DNA of 64,000 bases, taken from Vitellaria paradoxa (Eukaryota; Streptophyta; Magnoliopsida; Ericales; Sapotaceae). Within the stretch, counting starts at the first letter, position 1. Every line of letters starts with the position of its first letter. Shown here in pieces: positions 24,201 to 36,291 of the stretch. The position numbers and the translations under genes are program-made. The notes beneath the pieces are model-generated. The model made no database searches and was not told the origin of the DNA. It saw only the letters and a program-made list of their open reading frames with translations. Where the stretch lies: NCBI GenBank assembly GCA_019916065.1, contig CM034238.1, positions 26,337,246 to 26,401,245 on the forward strand, read 5' to 3'.

Positions 24201-27200
24201 CAAAGTGTGCCTTTAACCTATCCACAGTACCGTCAGGATGAAACTTAATAGTGTATACCCAACGACAACCAACCGCAGACTTACCAGAAGGAAGGGAAAC
24301 AAGTTTCTAAGTATCATTGGCTCGAAGAGCAGACATCTCATCTTCCATAGCAGAATATCATCCAGGGTGAGAAAGTGCTTCAGAGACAGTTTTAAGAATA
24401 AAAACAGAGTGTAAAGATGTAACAAATAAACGATAGGAAGGTGATAATGCATCATAAGATATAAAATGAGAAATGGGATGAGAAGTGTAAGAACGTGTAC
24501 CCTTCCGAAGAGCAATAGGAACGTCTAAATCACTTACAAGAGTTGGCGGCAAAGAAGAAGCAGATGGTGGAGCACTGGAAGCAGGAGGAGGAGCAATTGC
24601 TTCTCGACACCGAGTGTAAACCTGCAAGTCAGGACGAGACAAACGACTAGATAGACTTAAAGGGATATGATGACTAGACTTAATTGGAACGACAGGAAGA
24701 GGAAGACTCTCTTCAAGGATGGACTGGGGTTGAGACTGAGAGAAGAATGGAGTAGACTCAAAGAAAGTGACATCTGCACAAACAAAAAATTGATTAAGAG
24801 ACAGACTATAGCAACGGTACCCCTTTTGTAATCTAGAATACCCCAAAAAGATACACTTATGAGCACGGGTATCCAATTTATCAACCCCGGGTGCAAGCTG
24901 ATAAACAAATGAAACGCACCCAAAAATGCGGGGTGGAAGAGAAAACAAAGGTTTGTTAGGAAACAGTACAGAATGAGGAGTGAATTCTTTAAGCACAGAA
25001 GAGGGCATGCGATTGATTAAATAACATGCAGTTAAAACAGCATCATTCCAAAAAATTTTGGGAACATTCATTTGAAAAAGTAGACATCGAGTTGTTTCAA
25101 TGAGGTGCAAATTCTTTCGTTCAGCTACCCCATTTTGCTATGGAGTGCGGGAACAAGAAGATTGATGGAGGATACCAGAAGAGGTCATGAAATTAGTAAA
25201 AGGTTTGGAAAAATATTCTTTTGTATTATCACTATGAAGAATTCACACGGATACATCAAACTGAGTTTTAATTTTAGCAGAAAAAGCTTGAAAAATAGAA
25301 AACAGCTCAGAACGATCTTTCATCAAATAAAACCATGTCGTTCTTGAAAAATCATCCACAAAGGTGACAAAATACCGAAATCTCAATTTTGAAGTAACTC
25401 GACTAGGACCCCAAACATCTGAATAAACTAATGAAAATGGACTCGATGATCTGTTATTGACTCGAGGTGTAAAAGGCACACGACGATGTTTTCTCAATTG
25501 ACAGAATTCACAATTTAAAGACTATAAATTGTGTAAACTGGGAATCATACATTTTAGCCCTATTCAAGGATGGATGTCCAAGACGGCAACGAATTTCTAA
25601 AGGAGAAGCTACTGCAGAACAAACTCTAGGTACCTCAGTATCAAGATAGTAGACTCCTCCAACTTCATGTCCTCCACCAATCTTTTTCCTTGTTGTCATA
25701 TCCTATATAACAACAAAGTTGTGAAAGAGAGTTACCGAACAATTATGGTGCTTGGTTAGTTAACTAACAGACATAAGATTAAAAGGAAATGAAGGAACAT
25801 AGAACACTGACGCTAGAGAAAGAGAAGGAGAAGGAATGACTTTACCAACACAATTGACTGCAGTAGCTGAACCATTGGCTAACGTAACTGAAGGGAGAGA
25901 GTTAGAATATTGGATACCAGAGAACAATGAAGAGGTTCCACACATGTGATTGGAAACACCAGAATCTATAATCCATGAAAAAGGAGAATGAGTGGAGAAA
26001 CATGTAATGGAATTACCTTGTTGAGAAGAGGAAAGACAAGATGTCTGATTAGTTTTTTGATACTGTAGGAATCTTGAATACTCTTTTTTAGAAAGAGTTA
26101 TATTCTAAGGATGCTTGCTAGTAGAGGAATCTGAAGAAACTACATGTGCCATTTGTGGTGGGATAAGCTCTAACACTGGCCTTATTCCCGAAAGCTTTGA
26201 CAAAATTACAGGCTCCAAACTAGCAAGTGAACAATACCGTTGGAACAAAGTTCGTCCAAACTGGATGGAACAATTACCAAAAGGGTCGCCTGAAGAAGGA
26301 GAGGAAACTGTGAAATTGGCCGGAAGTTCTTCGGAGGTCCACGTGCCTGTACATTTGGCTCAGATGGTGGCGCGTAAGGTCCACACGTAGAGACTCCGAC
26401 GGTGCGTGACAGACTTTTAGACGATGGCGTTCCTCCGACAGGCACCACCTGGCTCTGACGACTGCACAGGTATAATTTCTTCACTGAAATACAGACCGAG
26501 TGATGAGCAGCGAATGAATTGTATTCGTTGAAGATGGAACGCAGGTCATTGGTAGTTCCAAACTCTGACAGAAATGAGACACTGACTTTTAAAGACACAG
26601 ATAGGGCGCAAAGGATGAACGCTCTGATACCATGTAAAATATTGAGATTAACTGAGCTAAATATCACACACCCAACTGGGTTCGTGTGTGTCTATTTATA
26701 GATGTACAAGGTGACTACATACATGAATGACCATTCACATTTCCTACGACTAGATACAGTGAACACTTTCCTACGACTAGATACAGTGAATGTACATTAA
26801 CGGTACTTATACTAAAGGCCTTCAAATTTTTACTTTTGGAGCATCTTTTTATTTGAAGATTCTGATAAATGGAAGTTTTGAGAATGATCAGTTATTTGTA
26901 CATAAATTCCTCATATTTTTGTTTTAACTTTTGTTATATATGTTTATTATCACTAAACATATATCCAATTATTATTTTCTAATGCAAGGAGATGGATGAG
27001 GATTTTACAAGGTGACATGGTATCTCTCAAGGCATTGAATGTCCATTGAACTTTCCCATGCATTTGTATTTCTGATTTGATCAAATATTACTTAAATGTA
27101 CCAATGTAAGCATCAATCATGGTACAGGACCTCACCATTCATTTTTATTTCTGTGAAATATTGGTACAGGTAACCTTAATTGCTCAAGGGGATGTCCCAC

Positions 27201-29714
27201 TATCTATTGTAATGACAGTCTGCACCACTCTTGGAGCTGTGATTCTGACTCCCCTTTTGACTAAAATTCTTGCTGGAACTTATGTTCCTGTGAATGCTGC
27301 TAAACTTTCCATCAGCACCTTGCAGGTGAAACTTTATAGTGAACCTTATTTATTCCTACATGATACCTATATACGCATTTACACATTACTCACTGAGGAC
27401 AATCTTGGTTTTCTTTGAATCCTGTCTAGGTGGTTGTTGTCCCTATTCTGCTAGGTTCTTATATGCAGAGCACATTTCCTTCAGCTGTGAAAGCTGTGAT
27501 ACCTTTTGCACCACTATTTGCTGTTCTAGCTTCATCTCTGCTTGCTTGCAGGTTATTTTATTCATGCGTCTAATTCACAGTGACTTTTGCGAATGTGGTG
27601 CTTTAGTATCTCTCTCATTTGTTTATTTCTGTTTATTTTGCAGTGTATTCTCAGAAAATGTTGCTCGGCTGACATCCTTACCGGCTGTTGCATCATTATC
27701 ATCTGAAATGTCTCCTTTTCTTCGTGCTCGAGCAATCTTATCGGGTGAACTGGGGGTTATAATACTTTCTGTACTGTTGTTACATTTTACAGGATTCTTT
27801 GTTGGGTAAGAGTTGCTTGTATTATTTTCTTTAGCCATTTTGATCTGATTACACCTAATATCTGCTTTGTGCCTTAACATCTTAATTTCTATTAATTTTC
27901 TTTTCTTCTCTTTTTTGTTTCCGTTTTGCATTATGCTGTTTAATAGGTGTGAATCATGTGATAATGGGAAGAATGATTTGGAAGTTGACTTAACAGGAGC
28001 TGCTGAATCATATTTGTTTGATTTTTAGCATTGTGATTTAATAAACACGAGTCAGGTTAGGTTTACTTTGAGGTACAAGTTTTGAGTCTCAGCAGTGCAA
28101 TTTGCCAGGATTAAGCTCTGCCGCTGTTGTTATTTTTGAGAATGTGATAGTTTGACCAATGTTAAAGATGTTAATAGCGCCCTTTTTCTAGGAATTTGGA
28201 AATTTACATCATTCTGTTCTTCCATTCATGGCATGATACCCCTTCCTGATGAATTTTTCTTCTCTCATGCCTTATCCCTTTTGTTTACTTCATCGGTTTT
28301 TGATTCAAAATTTCACTTTCTCCAAAGTGTTTCTTTAACTACTACATTGATCTTGCATTTTGTGAGAAAATGTAAGCTGCGATTGCTATGTTGCCATTTT
28401 TCACTAATGGCGTAGCAAAAACTGTTTGATTTGAATGGTGATGCCCATCTTTTGTCACTGGATGTTGTTCGTGAATCATGCAAGGCTTCCTGCGGGTATT
28501 TCCACCAATTCTGCTCTATAAATGTTCTTGCAAGTGTTTTCCCTTGAATAAAATTACAAAACTACAGCTCTTTCTTCTCAAATTTTGGTGCTTTCAAGAC
28601 CGCTGCACAAGAGTGGTCTTGGATTTCTCCAAGTCAAAATCTTTTATAATTTATTTTCACTTTCTGGGGATATGCATTTGACCTCCCAGAGTACAAATGA
28701 TCCCCTGCATATCTAAATTATTGACCAGTATCTGATCTAGATGTGCGAGGACCGTGGTGTACTCAACCTGCCCAGAAATTGCAATGATCGTCATCTTATC
28801 TGAAGCGTTGACTGACAATGTTCAATTTATCAGCTGAATTCTTCAAAACTAGGCTTCAGTATCTAGTGTGCTTGGTACAATATGACCTTTCTGGATTATG
28901 CTCGAGCATGTAGTCTTCCCTAGTCTAGATTTTTCATGTGTGTGTGTGTCGCAACTTAAGAAAAAGCAGCAGAATGCTCTCCATTTTTCTTGCCTTAGCC
29001 TGGGCAATGAAATACAATCTGTTCATGTGCAATATTGCAACACTATTGATTAACCAACATGTGGTTGTAACACAAGGGGCATTTATCTGCAGGTATGCCT
29101 CAGCGGCTCTTTCTGGGTTCAGAGAGCCACAACGACGAGCAATATCAATTGAGGTAATACTTAATGTAATGCTTATTTTATTTAACTGTAGAGGTTTTGA
29201 TAGGAAACTCCAGAAGTGTTAATATTTCTCAGTGGCTATCTTTGCATGAAGGATTCGTAAGGAAAGAAAGGGAAGGGGATTCGAAATTACTTCCTTCGTT
29301 CAATTTGTAATGGAAAATGAAAGGGAAAATTATGGAATTTGAGAAATTAAAAAAACTAGTTTTTTAATGGATTCCTTTTATTTTTCTTATATTTTTTTAA
29401 TCCACTGAAATAAGAACATATATTTGGGATTTTATTTTACCTCCATCTTTTCTTTTTCCTTTCCCTTCCTTTTCCTTCACCAAATTCTCAATTCACACAC
29501 CCCTTGTAGGCATTGACATGGAGCGATTTGAATGTTTTCATAGGTTGGCATGCAAAATTCATCTTTGGGCGTGGTTTTAGCAGCCTCCCATTTCACCTCA
29601 CCGATGGTTGCCTTACCCTCTGCCATGTCTGCTGTGATTATGAATATTATGGGTAGCAGTTTGGGTTTCTTTTGGAGATATGTGGATCCCTCTGATCACA
29701 AAAGGATTAGTTGA
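21237..29714 (+). CDS. BASS1: BASS1-type sodium/metabolite cotransporter, chloroplastic (7 exons)
   Basis: Bile acid:sodium symporter (BASS/SBF) family protein of the plastid inner envelope. BASS1 members are thought to move small carboxylates such as pantoate with sodium. Exons join in frame with GT-AG borders: 21237-21653, 22029-22169, 27170-27325, 27430-27551, 27644-27805, 29093-29153, 29544-29714 (stop TGA), giving 409 residues, close to the usual length of about 400. Residues 1 to about 65 are Ser/Thr/Arg/Pro-rich, as in a chloroplast transit peptide. The rest is hydrophobic, with family motifs [11 protein letters not shown] (residues 176-186) and VGMQNSSLG (354-362), the latter after IE in the E-x-G-x-Q type sodium-site segment. 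The start was chosen because MSLSISLRP is transit-peptide-like; in-frame ATGs at 21216 and 21093 would add 7 or 48 residues. No break was found in the coding sequence. Intron 2 is 5.0 kb because of a copia insertion. BASS2-type pyruvate carriers fit less well. Confidence 0.9.
22623..22792 (-). repeat. Copia element 1, 3' LTR
   Basis: On the minus strand it starts TGTTAATATAC and ends ATTTTACA. It is adjacent to the polypurine tract (minus-strand AGGGGGAG at 22793-22800). It contains two copies of a 21 bp motif at 22733-22753 and 22760-22780 (period 27 bp). Confidence 0.9.
22798..25995 (-). pseudogene. Copia element 1 pol relic (protease to RNase H)
   Basis: Reading leftward, the segments are: protease region with WIIDSG and NHMCG (about 25920-25975); GAG-pre-integrase [12 protein letters not shown] (about 25600); integrase core with YSDVWGP and [12 protein letters not shown] (25300-25420); integrase C-terminal part (24700-25110); reverse transcriptase with LVAKGYTQ-like and [11 protein letters not shown] segments (23926-24225); connection and RNase H region (23242-23814, then 22800-23123) with DADWAES and DNQAAIHIA. 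The segments lie in different frames separated by stops and frameshifts, and one break is caused by a 61 bp tandem duplication. The gag region is missing. It resembles RE1-type copia pol and is not functional. Confidence 0.88.
23086..23207. repeat. 61 bp tandem duplication inside the RNase H region
   Basis: Two copies (23086-23146 and 23147-23207) differ at about two positions. Because 61 is not a multiple of three, the duplication shifts the reading frame between the two RNase H segments of copia element 1. Confidence 0.85.
26621..26632 (-). promoter_or_regulatory. Primer-binding site of copia element 1
   Basis: GCTCTGATACCA on the + strand, that is TGGTATCAGAGC on the minus strand, complementary to the 3' part of initiator methionine tRNA. 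It directly abuts the 5' LTR. Confidence 0.88.
26633..26802 (-). repeat. Copia element 1, 5' LTR
   Basis: Same length (170 bp) and ends as its partner, except that the outer terminal base pair is changed (+ strand ends TTAACG rather than TTAACA). The duplicated 21 bp motif is at 26743-26763 and 26770-26790. The target duplication GTACT follows at 26803-26807. Confidence 0.9.
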
Positions 29715-30100
29715 TGAGAGGGGATAACAAACATCCACCATGTTGGTCACAGTAAAGCTCTAATTTTCTCTTCCAACAACTTCTCGCAAATTGTAATTAC
29801 TTTATTGTTGTTGTTGTTGTTGATTCTCAAGTGAGAAAATTGTATTATCCTCATTTTGGCTGCCCAGTGTGCAAGTTGATGTGGGTTGAACCATGAAAAA
29901 ATAATAATAATAATAACAATCAAAGCTGCTTCTATTCTAAACATATATTCCTATTCTATTCTATGTGCATAACTTTGTGTTTAAAGTCTTATGTCACTTT
30001 GGATGGTGTATTGGCATGGAATAATAAATATCCACTCTACAAGCAAATGACTCATAAGTCTTGGTACTCCTTCCTTTCGAAATGTTACGTGTGGGATTTT
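29715..30100. other. 3' flank of the BASS1-like gene
   Basis: Presumed 3' UTR and downstream DNA. It contains short (TTG)n and (AAT)n runs and AATAAT/AATAAA-like signals (29899-29915, about 30023). No other gene is seen. Confidence 0.45.
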
Positions 30101-31010
30101 AGATGCGTATATTCAGTCAATGTACACCTTGATGGATCTGATGGCTCTGTTGTTATATTGAAAGCTTGTTTAGTTGTTAAAAGGTATATATGAACTTATA
30201 GACTGGATTTCTTTGGTATCTTCTCTTCGGTGTTAACAATTATCTCAATTAAACTTTTCATTTTTTTTGTCTGTCATTTATCATCGGCTTCTTCATCAAT
30301 TTGATATCTAGAATGCATTTTTACGTGACATTCTAGAGAATGAAGGTCTACATGGGGTAACCTCTAGGATTTGTTATTTGAAGAGAGTCTGAGTTATTTT
30401 GCAAGCTTAGCAAATTGTTATATGGGCTGAGATAGTCTTCTCGTGTATCGGTTGACATATTCGACATTCCAGTTATGGAGTTTGGTCTAACTTGATATGG
30501 TTTTGATCATTTTGTCCTTCTATTGTTACTTCACTCATGGAATGATATGGCTTTAGTATATGTAGATAACATTGTTATCACGAGTAATGATACACAAGGT
30601 ATCGCTAATTTGTAGTCTTTCATTCTTTCAATGTAAGTCCTGCATTAATAATTTTGGACCACTGAAGTTTCTCTTAGGTATTGAGGTAGTTTGATCACGT
30701 AAGAATATTACACTCCCGTGTTATAAGTATGTTTTAGTTTTATTGTCTGAAATAGGTATTTTGGACTATAAATCCATAGACAGTCCCATTGATTCAAATA
30801 TGAAGCGTATTGCAGAACATGGTGACTTACTAGAGTACCATACAAAAGATTGGTTGGGAAGTTGAACTATTTGATGATATCAACATTTCATTTTTTTTAT
30901 GAATGTAATTTGTAGGATTTTGGAATTATCTTATGCCAATCATTGGAATGCAATTATTTGAATTTTGTGATATTTAAATGGAGCATTGCTTGATCACTGC
31001 AAATGCATGG
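30100..31010 (+). pseudogene. Heavily decayed copia pol fragment
   Basis: Short out-of-frame matches to copia reverse transcriptase and the connection region: a VHLDGS-like segment (30120-30180), VYVDNIVITSNDT (30556-30600) and RLVGKLNYL (about 30848-30876). The order and wording match elements 1 and 3, so it is probably the same family. No LTRs or termini were found; limits are approximate. Confidence 0.65.
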
Positions 31011-31141
31011 GTCGTGTGTAGTAATTTAAATTTATATTTTGGTGAACTACCTGTCGTTCTTTCACAAGGAGGGATTTCAAGGCACTTAACTCAACTCTTT
31101 AAATTGATAGGTGATTCCTAAGCTAACTAAACTTAGATTAA

Positions 31142-31486
31142 TTTTTTTTTTTTTTTTAAATCCTCCTTAGCAAGAGGGGAGTTAGGCATGGATCCCTCCA
31201 TGTGTGTTAACTTAAAAATGTAGTACAAGAAGGAGGGGAACTTAAACTTGATGTCTAGCAAAAGTATAGGAAAGTAATAGAAGTGCAATGACTCATTGTA
31301 AGACAAAGGTTAAAGTACCTACTAAAAATGAGCAGTAGCAAATTATAGTGATTCACCACAGAACAAGAAATTGGAGGGAGGCATAAACTAAACCTCCTAG
31401 AAATGAAAATAAAAAAGTTCAAGTTCTAATCTGAGGAATTTTATCAGAATCAAGTGTGAGAACGCCAGTGATAGTATGGGAAAGAT
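31142..31486 (-). mobile_element. LINE 3' end with poly(A), left of the copia insertion
   Basis: On the minus strand this is the 3' untranslated end of a LINE, finishing in a 16 nt A tail (T run at 31142-31157 on the + strand). It is the continuation of the LINE part at 36297-37585; the two were separated by copia element 2, whose AAGAT target duplication marks the junction. Confidence 0.7.
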
Positions 31487-31804
31487 TGTCGAGAAAATAA
31501 AAGGTTTTTATTATTAAACTTTATTTGTGGCATTTAGTTTGTATTAATGTGTGGCTTTTGGTTTTTGTGTAACCGGTTGTGGTTTGATGTGTATAACCGG
31601 TAGTGACTTTTTGAGTTATAGGGAATTATGTGTGAGTTAATTTGGGAGTTTTCTTTGTTTTAGAAGTTATGTGCATTTGGTGACATTTATGGTTTTTAAC
31701 CATTAGTATTCTATGGTTGTTTTTGGTAAGCCTATATAAAGGCATGCTTAGTTAAATGATTTATATCATTTCCTCCATATTTGTCCTTTACGTTTTTTCT
31801 AACA
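31487..31804 (+). repeat. Copia element 2, 5' LTR
   Basis: 318 bp, starting TGTCGAGAAAA and ending TTCTAACA. It has a TATATAAA box at 31733-31740 and two ACCGGT palindromes in its first half. Confidence 0.93.
31733..31740 (+). promoter_or_regulatory. TATA box of the copia element 2 LTR promoter
   Basis: TATATAAA about 65-70 nt before the LTR end, the usual position relative to a short R-U5 region. An equivalent sits in the 3' LTR (about 36220-36227). Confidence 0.6.
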
Positions 31805-31807
31805 GAG

Positions 31808-31819
31808 TGGTATCAGAGC
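31808..31819 (+). promoter_or_regulatory. Primer-binding site of copia element 2
   Basis: TGGTATCAGAGC, three bases after the LTR end; matches the 3' end of plant initiator methionine tRNA in complement. Confidence 0.9.
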
Positions 31820-31842
31820 GTGCAGAAAAAACCGAGAGAAAA

Positions 31843-34800
31843 ATGGCCAACGGTGGAGGAATGGGTCTGCTTCAACTACCAATGCTTACTAAGCTCAACT
31901 ACGACAATTGGAGCATCAAGATGAAGGCGTTACTAGGAGCACAAGACGTGTGGGAGATCGTGGAGAATGGTTTCCAAGAGGTGGAAGCTGGAGCCGATCA
32001 AGCGCAAAGAGACGCGTTAAATGAGACAAGAAAGAAGGACAAGAAGGCCCTCTATATCTTATACCAATCGGTGGACGAAGACACGTTCGAGACCATCGCC
32101 AATGCCGAGACGTCAAAGGTGGCGTGGGATAAGCTCCAATCGACTCATAGAGGAGCTGATCGTGTGAAAAATGTACGGTTACAAACTTTACGTGGTGAGT
32201 TTGAATCGTTACAGATGAAGGAGACGGAGGTGATAGCGGAATATCACACAAAAGTAATGACTGTTGTCAACCAATTGAGACGGAACGGTGAAGAAATCGC
32301 CGATGTTCGTGTCATGGAGAAGGTTCTACGGAGCCTAAACACTAAGTTCGAGATCATCGCCACGACAATCGAGGAGACGAAGGATCTCGAGAACATGACG
32401 ATTGAACAATTTATAGGCTCGTTGCAAGCCTATGAGGAGAAAAAGAAAAGGAAGATGGAGCAAACGGAGACCGTTGAACAACTTCTCCAACTCAAACTCA
32501 AGGAGGAGAATAGTCATGGACGTGGAAGAGGTCGCGGTGGTCGAGGCCATGGTGGAAGAGGTGAAGCCAACGCCGACGTTTCTCAAAACTCGTGTGAATC
32601 TTCAAGAGGAAGAGGAGGCCGAGGTCATGGAAGACGTGGTGGAAGGTCCGGGAGAGATAAATCTCAGGTAAAATGTTATAATTGTAATAAATATGGATAT
32701 TATGCGAATGAGTGTTACTCATCCCAAACAGAGCCGATTGACCGGAAGCATCAGAACCGGTCAACCGCCGGCACATCCAACGCCCATCAAGGGCAGTCCA
32801 ATTATGCGGAGGAGAATGGGACCTTATTCATGGTTTCAAAGGGAGAAGAAGAGAGTCGAGATAGCATGTGGTATCTTGACATCGGAGCCTCGAATCACAT
32901 GTGTGGGAACCGCGAGATGTTTGCGGAGTTGAACGAGATGGCGAAAGGTAATATTGCCTTTGGAGACAATTCTTTGGCCGCCATCAAAGGAATAGGTAAA
33001 ATTCTCATTCGGTTAAAAAATAGAGAACATCAATATATCACAAATGTTTATTACATTCCCAATGTAAAAAATAATATATTGAGTGTAGGACAATTGTTAG
33101 GGAAAGGTTTTAAAGTTCAAATGAAAAACAATTATTTGTATTTGAGAGATAATCATGAGAGACTTGTTGCTAAAGTCTCCATGACCAAAAACCGAATGTT
33201 TCCTTTGAATGTATGTAATGATGTTCCGAAATGCTTGAAGATGTGTTATGAGGATCCCTCTTGGCTATGGCATCTACGGTTCAGGCACCTCAATTTTGGA
33301 AGTCTAGAAGACTTGTCAAAGAAGAAGATGGTGCGGGGTTTACCGCACATTCACAAGCCGAACCAAGTGTGTGAAGGGTGCTTACTCGGAAAACATTATC
33401 GAAGTAGTTTTCCGAAGGAGTCTATGACAAGAGCCAAGAAGCCTCTAGAACTCATCCATGCCGATGTGTGTGGAGTGATCAAACCGGAGTCTCATGGTAA
33501 AAGTAAATACTTCCTTCTCTTTATTGATGATTTTTCTAGAAAAACATGGGTGTACTTTTTGAAGGAAAAATCGGAAGTATTTAAAATCTTCAAGAGATTT
33601 AAGGTGCGTGTGGAGAATGAAAGCAACCTTACGATCAAGGCCATGAGAACCGATCGAGGTGGTGAATTCACATCAAATGAGTTCAAACAGTTTTGTGATG
33701 AAAAAGGCATCCGACGTCCGTTAACGGTGCCAAGGACACCGCAACAAAATGGCGTGGCAGAGAGGAAGAATCGGACAATCTTGAACATGGCAAGAAGCAT
33801 GCTGAAGAGGAAGAAGATGCCGAGGGAATTTTGGGCGGAGGCCGTAGCTTGTGCGGTCTATTTGACAAACCGAGCAACAACCAAAAGTGTGCTTGACAAG
33901 ACGCCTCAAGAAGCATGGAACGGAAGAAAGCCCGGAATTGGTCACTTCAAGGTGTTTGGGAGTATTTCATATGCTCATGTGTCGGAGAAAAAAAGGACCA
34001 AGCTCGACGATCGAAGCGAGAAACTCATCTTCATCGGCTATGACGCAAGTTCAAAGGGTTATTGCCTCTACAATCCTTTGAATGGGAAGGTAATTATTAG
34101 TCGTGATGTTGTTTTTGATGAGGAAGTCTCTTGGGATTGGAATATACAGGAGGAGGAGTATGATTTCCTTCCATACTTTGAAGAAGACGATGAAAACAAG
34201 CCAACCAGGGACGAAATAAGTGAAGTTTTGCCCATTCCAGCGTCACCCCGGTCGACCGATCGGTCGTCATCTGAAGGCTCAGCATCATGCATTGCATCGT
34301 CCAGCGGAACGAAGGCATTTTCCAGCGATTCGGAGAACGAAATTGGCCCAAGAGGAACCCGAAGTCTACGGGAACTTAATGAGGTAAATGAAAATCAAAA
34401 TGACATAATTCTCTATTGTCTTTTTGGTGATTGTGAGCCCATTAGTTTCCAAGAAGCCATTGCAAACAAAAAATGGAAGGATGCAATGGATGAAGAAATT
34501 CGAGCGATAGAGAAAAACGACACATGGGAGTTGACCAAGCTTCTAAAAGGGCACAAACCAATCGGAGTAAAGTGGGTATACAAGACAAAAAGAAAGGCCA
34601 ATGGCGATATTGAGAGGCACAAGGCGAGACTAGTTGTGAAAGGGTATAGTCAGTAACATGGCATCGACTATGATGAGGTATTTGCCCCCGTTGTTCGCCT
34701 TGAAACTATTCGTTTGATTATTGCTTTGGCAGCCCATAATCATTGGAAGATACATCAAATGGATGTCAAATCGGCATTCTTGAACGGAATTCTTGATGAG

Positions 34801-35966
34801 GAGGTCTATGTGGAGCAACCGTTGGGTTATGAAGTCAAGGGTAAAGAAGACAAAGTGCTTCGATTGAAGAAGGCTCTTTACGGTTTGAAGCAAGCACCGA
34901 GAGCATGGAATTCGAAGATTGACAAGTACTTTCAAGAGAAGAAGTATATGAAGTGTCCTTATGAGCATGCCCTCTACATTAAAATGTAAGGTGAAAACAT
35001 ACTAATCATTTGTTTATACGTTGATGATTTAGTATTTACCGGAAACGATCCCAGCATGTTTGATGAGTTCAAAAGGGAGATGGAAAAGGAGTTTGAAATG
35101 ACGGACATTGGTATCATGAGTTACTATCTTGGGATCAAGGTCAAACAAGGTGAAGATGGGATTTTTATATCCCAAGATGGCTATGCTAAAGAAGTGCTTA
35201 AAAGGTTCAACATGGATGATGCTAATCCGGTTGGAACACCGATGGAATGTGGAGTCAAAATCACCAAGCAAGATGGAGGAGAGAAGGTAGATTCTACACT
35301 TTTCAAAAGCTTGGTTGGAAGTTTGAGATACTTGACATGCACAGGACCGGATATTCTTTATTCGGTTGGAATCATTAGTCGATTTATGGAGGAGCCGACA
35401 ACAATGCATTTCAAAATGGCAAAGAGGATACTTTGCTACATCAAAGGGACGATTGGGTATGGTCTCTTTCCTATGTCTCTTCTAGCAATTTTGATGTTGT
35501 TAGTTATTGTGATAGTGATTGGAGTAGTGACTTGGATGATCGGAAGAGCACTACGGGGTTTGTATTTTTTATTGGTGAAACGGCGTTCACATGGATGTCA
35601 AAAAAGCAACCCATAGTCACATTATCAACATGCGAGGCGGAGTACGTCGCGGCAACTTCATGTGTATGTCATGCAATTTGGCTAAGAAACTTAGTGAAGG
35701 AGTTGAAGCTTCAAATGGAAGGTCCAATGGAGATTTTTGTTGATAACAAATCGGCCATTGCCTTAGCCAAAAATCCGGTGTTTCATGGGAGGAGCAAGCA
35801 CATCGATACCCGATTTCACTACATTTGGGATTGCGTTACGAAGAAAGAAGTGGAACTCAAATATATCAAGTCACAAGACCAAGCGGCGGACATTTTCACG
35901 AAGCCCCTCAAGTTGGAGACTTTCATCAAAATGAGGAGTTTACTTGGTGTAACAAATCAAGTTTAA
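31843..35966 (+). pseudogene. Copia element 2 gag-pol polyprotein, broken
   Basis: The start is placed at ATG 31843 (MANGGG), after the primer-binding site. Domains in order: gag with NYDNWSIKMKALL near the N-terminus; an Arg/Gly-rich stretch; a CCHC zinc knuckle (32674-32715); protease (DIGASNHMCG, 32878 on); GAG-pre-integrase (about 33270-33410); integrase core with acidic residues at 33463, 33652 and 33760 (D-D35-E spacing); reverse transcriptase with YVDD at 35017-35028; RNase H (about 35500-35900). Breaks: stop TAA at 34654-34656, stop TAA at 34987-34989, and a one-frame shift near 35463-35472. Missense damage: the knuckle His is Tyr (32698-32700) and the protease DSG is DIG (32881-32883). 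Otherwise the frame is open for about 1370 codons. It is not functional as it stands. Confidence 0.93.
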
Positions 35967-35973
35967 GGGGGGG

Positions 35974-36291
35974 TGTTGAGAAAATAAAAGGTTTTTATTA
36001 TTAAATTTTATTTGTGGCATTTAGTTTGTATTAATGCGTGGCTTTTGGTTTTTGTGTAACCGGTTGTGGTTTGATGTGTATAACCGGTAGTGGCTTTTTG
36101 AGTTATAGGGAATTATGTGTGAGTTAATTTGGGAGTTTTCTTTATTTTAGAAGTTATGTGCAGTTGGTGACATTTATGGTTTTTAACCATTAGTATTCTA
36201 TGGTTGTTTTTTGTAAGCCTATATAAAGGCATGCTTAGTTAAATGATATATATCACTTCCTCCATATTTGTCCTTTACGTTTTTTCTAACA
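35974..36291 (+). repeat. Copia element 2, 3' LTR
   Basis: 318 bp, starting TGTTGAGAAAA directly after the polypurine tract and ending TTCTAACA. It is almost identical to the 5' LTR. Confidence 0.93.

Larger units (their letters stand above)
22618..26807 (-). mobile_element. Ty1-copia element 1 in BASS1 intron 2, antisense
   Basis: A complete-ended LTR retrotransposon on the minus strand: two 170 bp LTRs (22623-22792, 26633-26802), a 3.84 kb interior, and a 5 bp target-site duplication GTACT (22618-22622 and 26803-26807). On the minus strand the order is LTR, primer-binding site TGGTATCAGAGC, pol, polypurine tract AGGGGGAG, LTR. The LTRs differ at about 9 of 170 positions by eye. The interior lacks a recognisable gag capsid region, and pol is broken, so it cannot act autonomously. 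It lies wholly inside the intron and leaves the exon borders intact. Confidence 0.92.

Noticed and set aside
27623..27931. Minus-strand open frame of 102 codons over BASS1 exon 5 and intron 5
   Set aside because: Low-complexity Lys/Asn-rich translation antisense to a well-supported exon.
31916..32251. Minus-strand open frames over copia element 2 gag (and others at 32335-34351)
   Set aside because: They are shadows of the long gag-pol frame caused by its codon composition.
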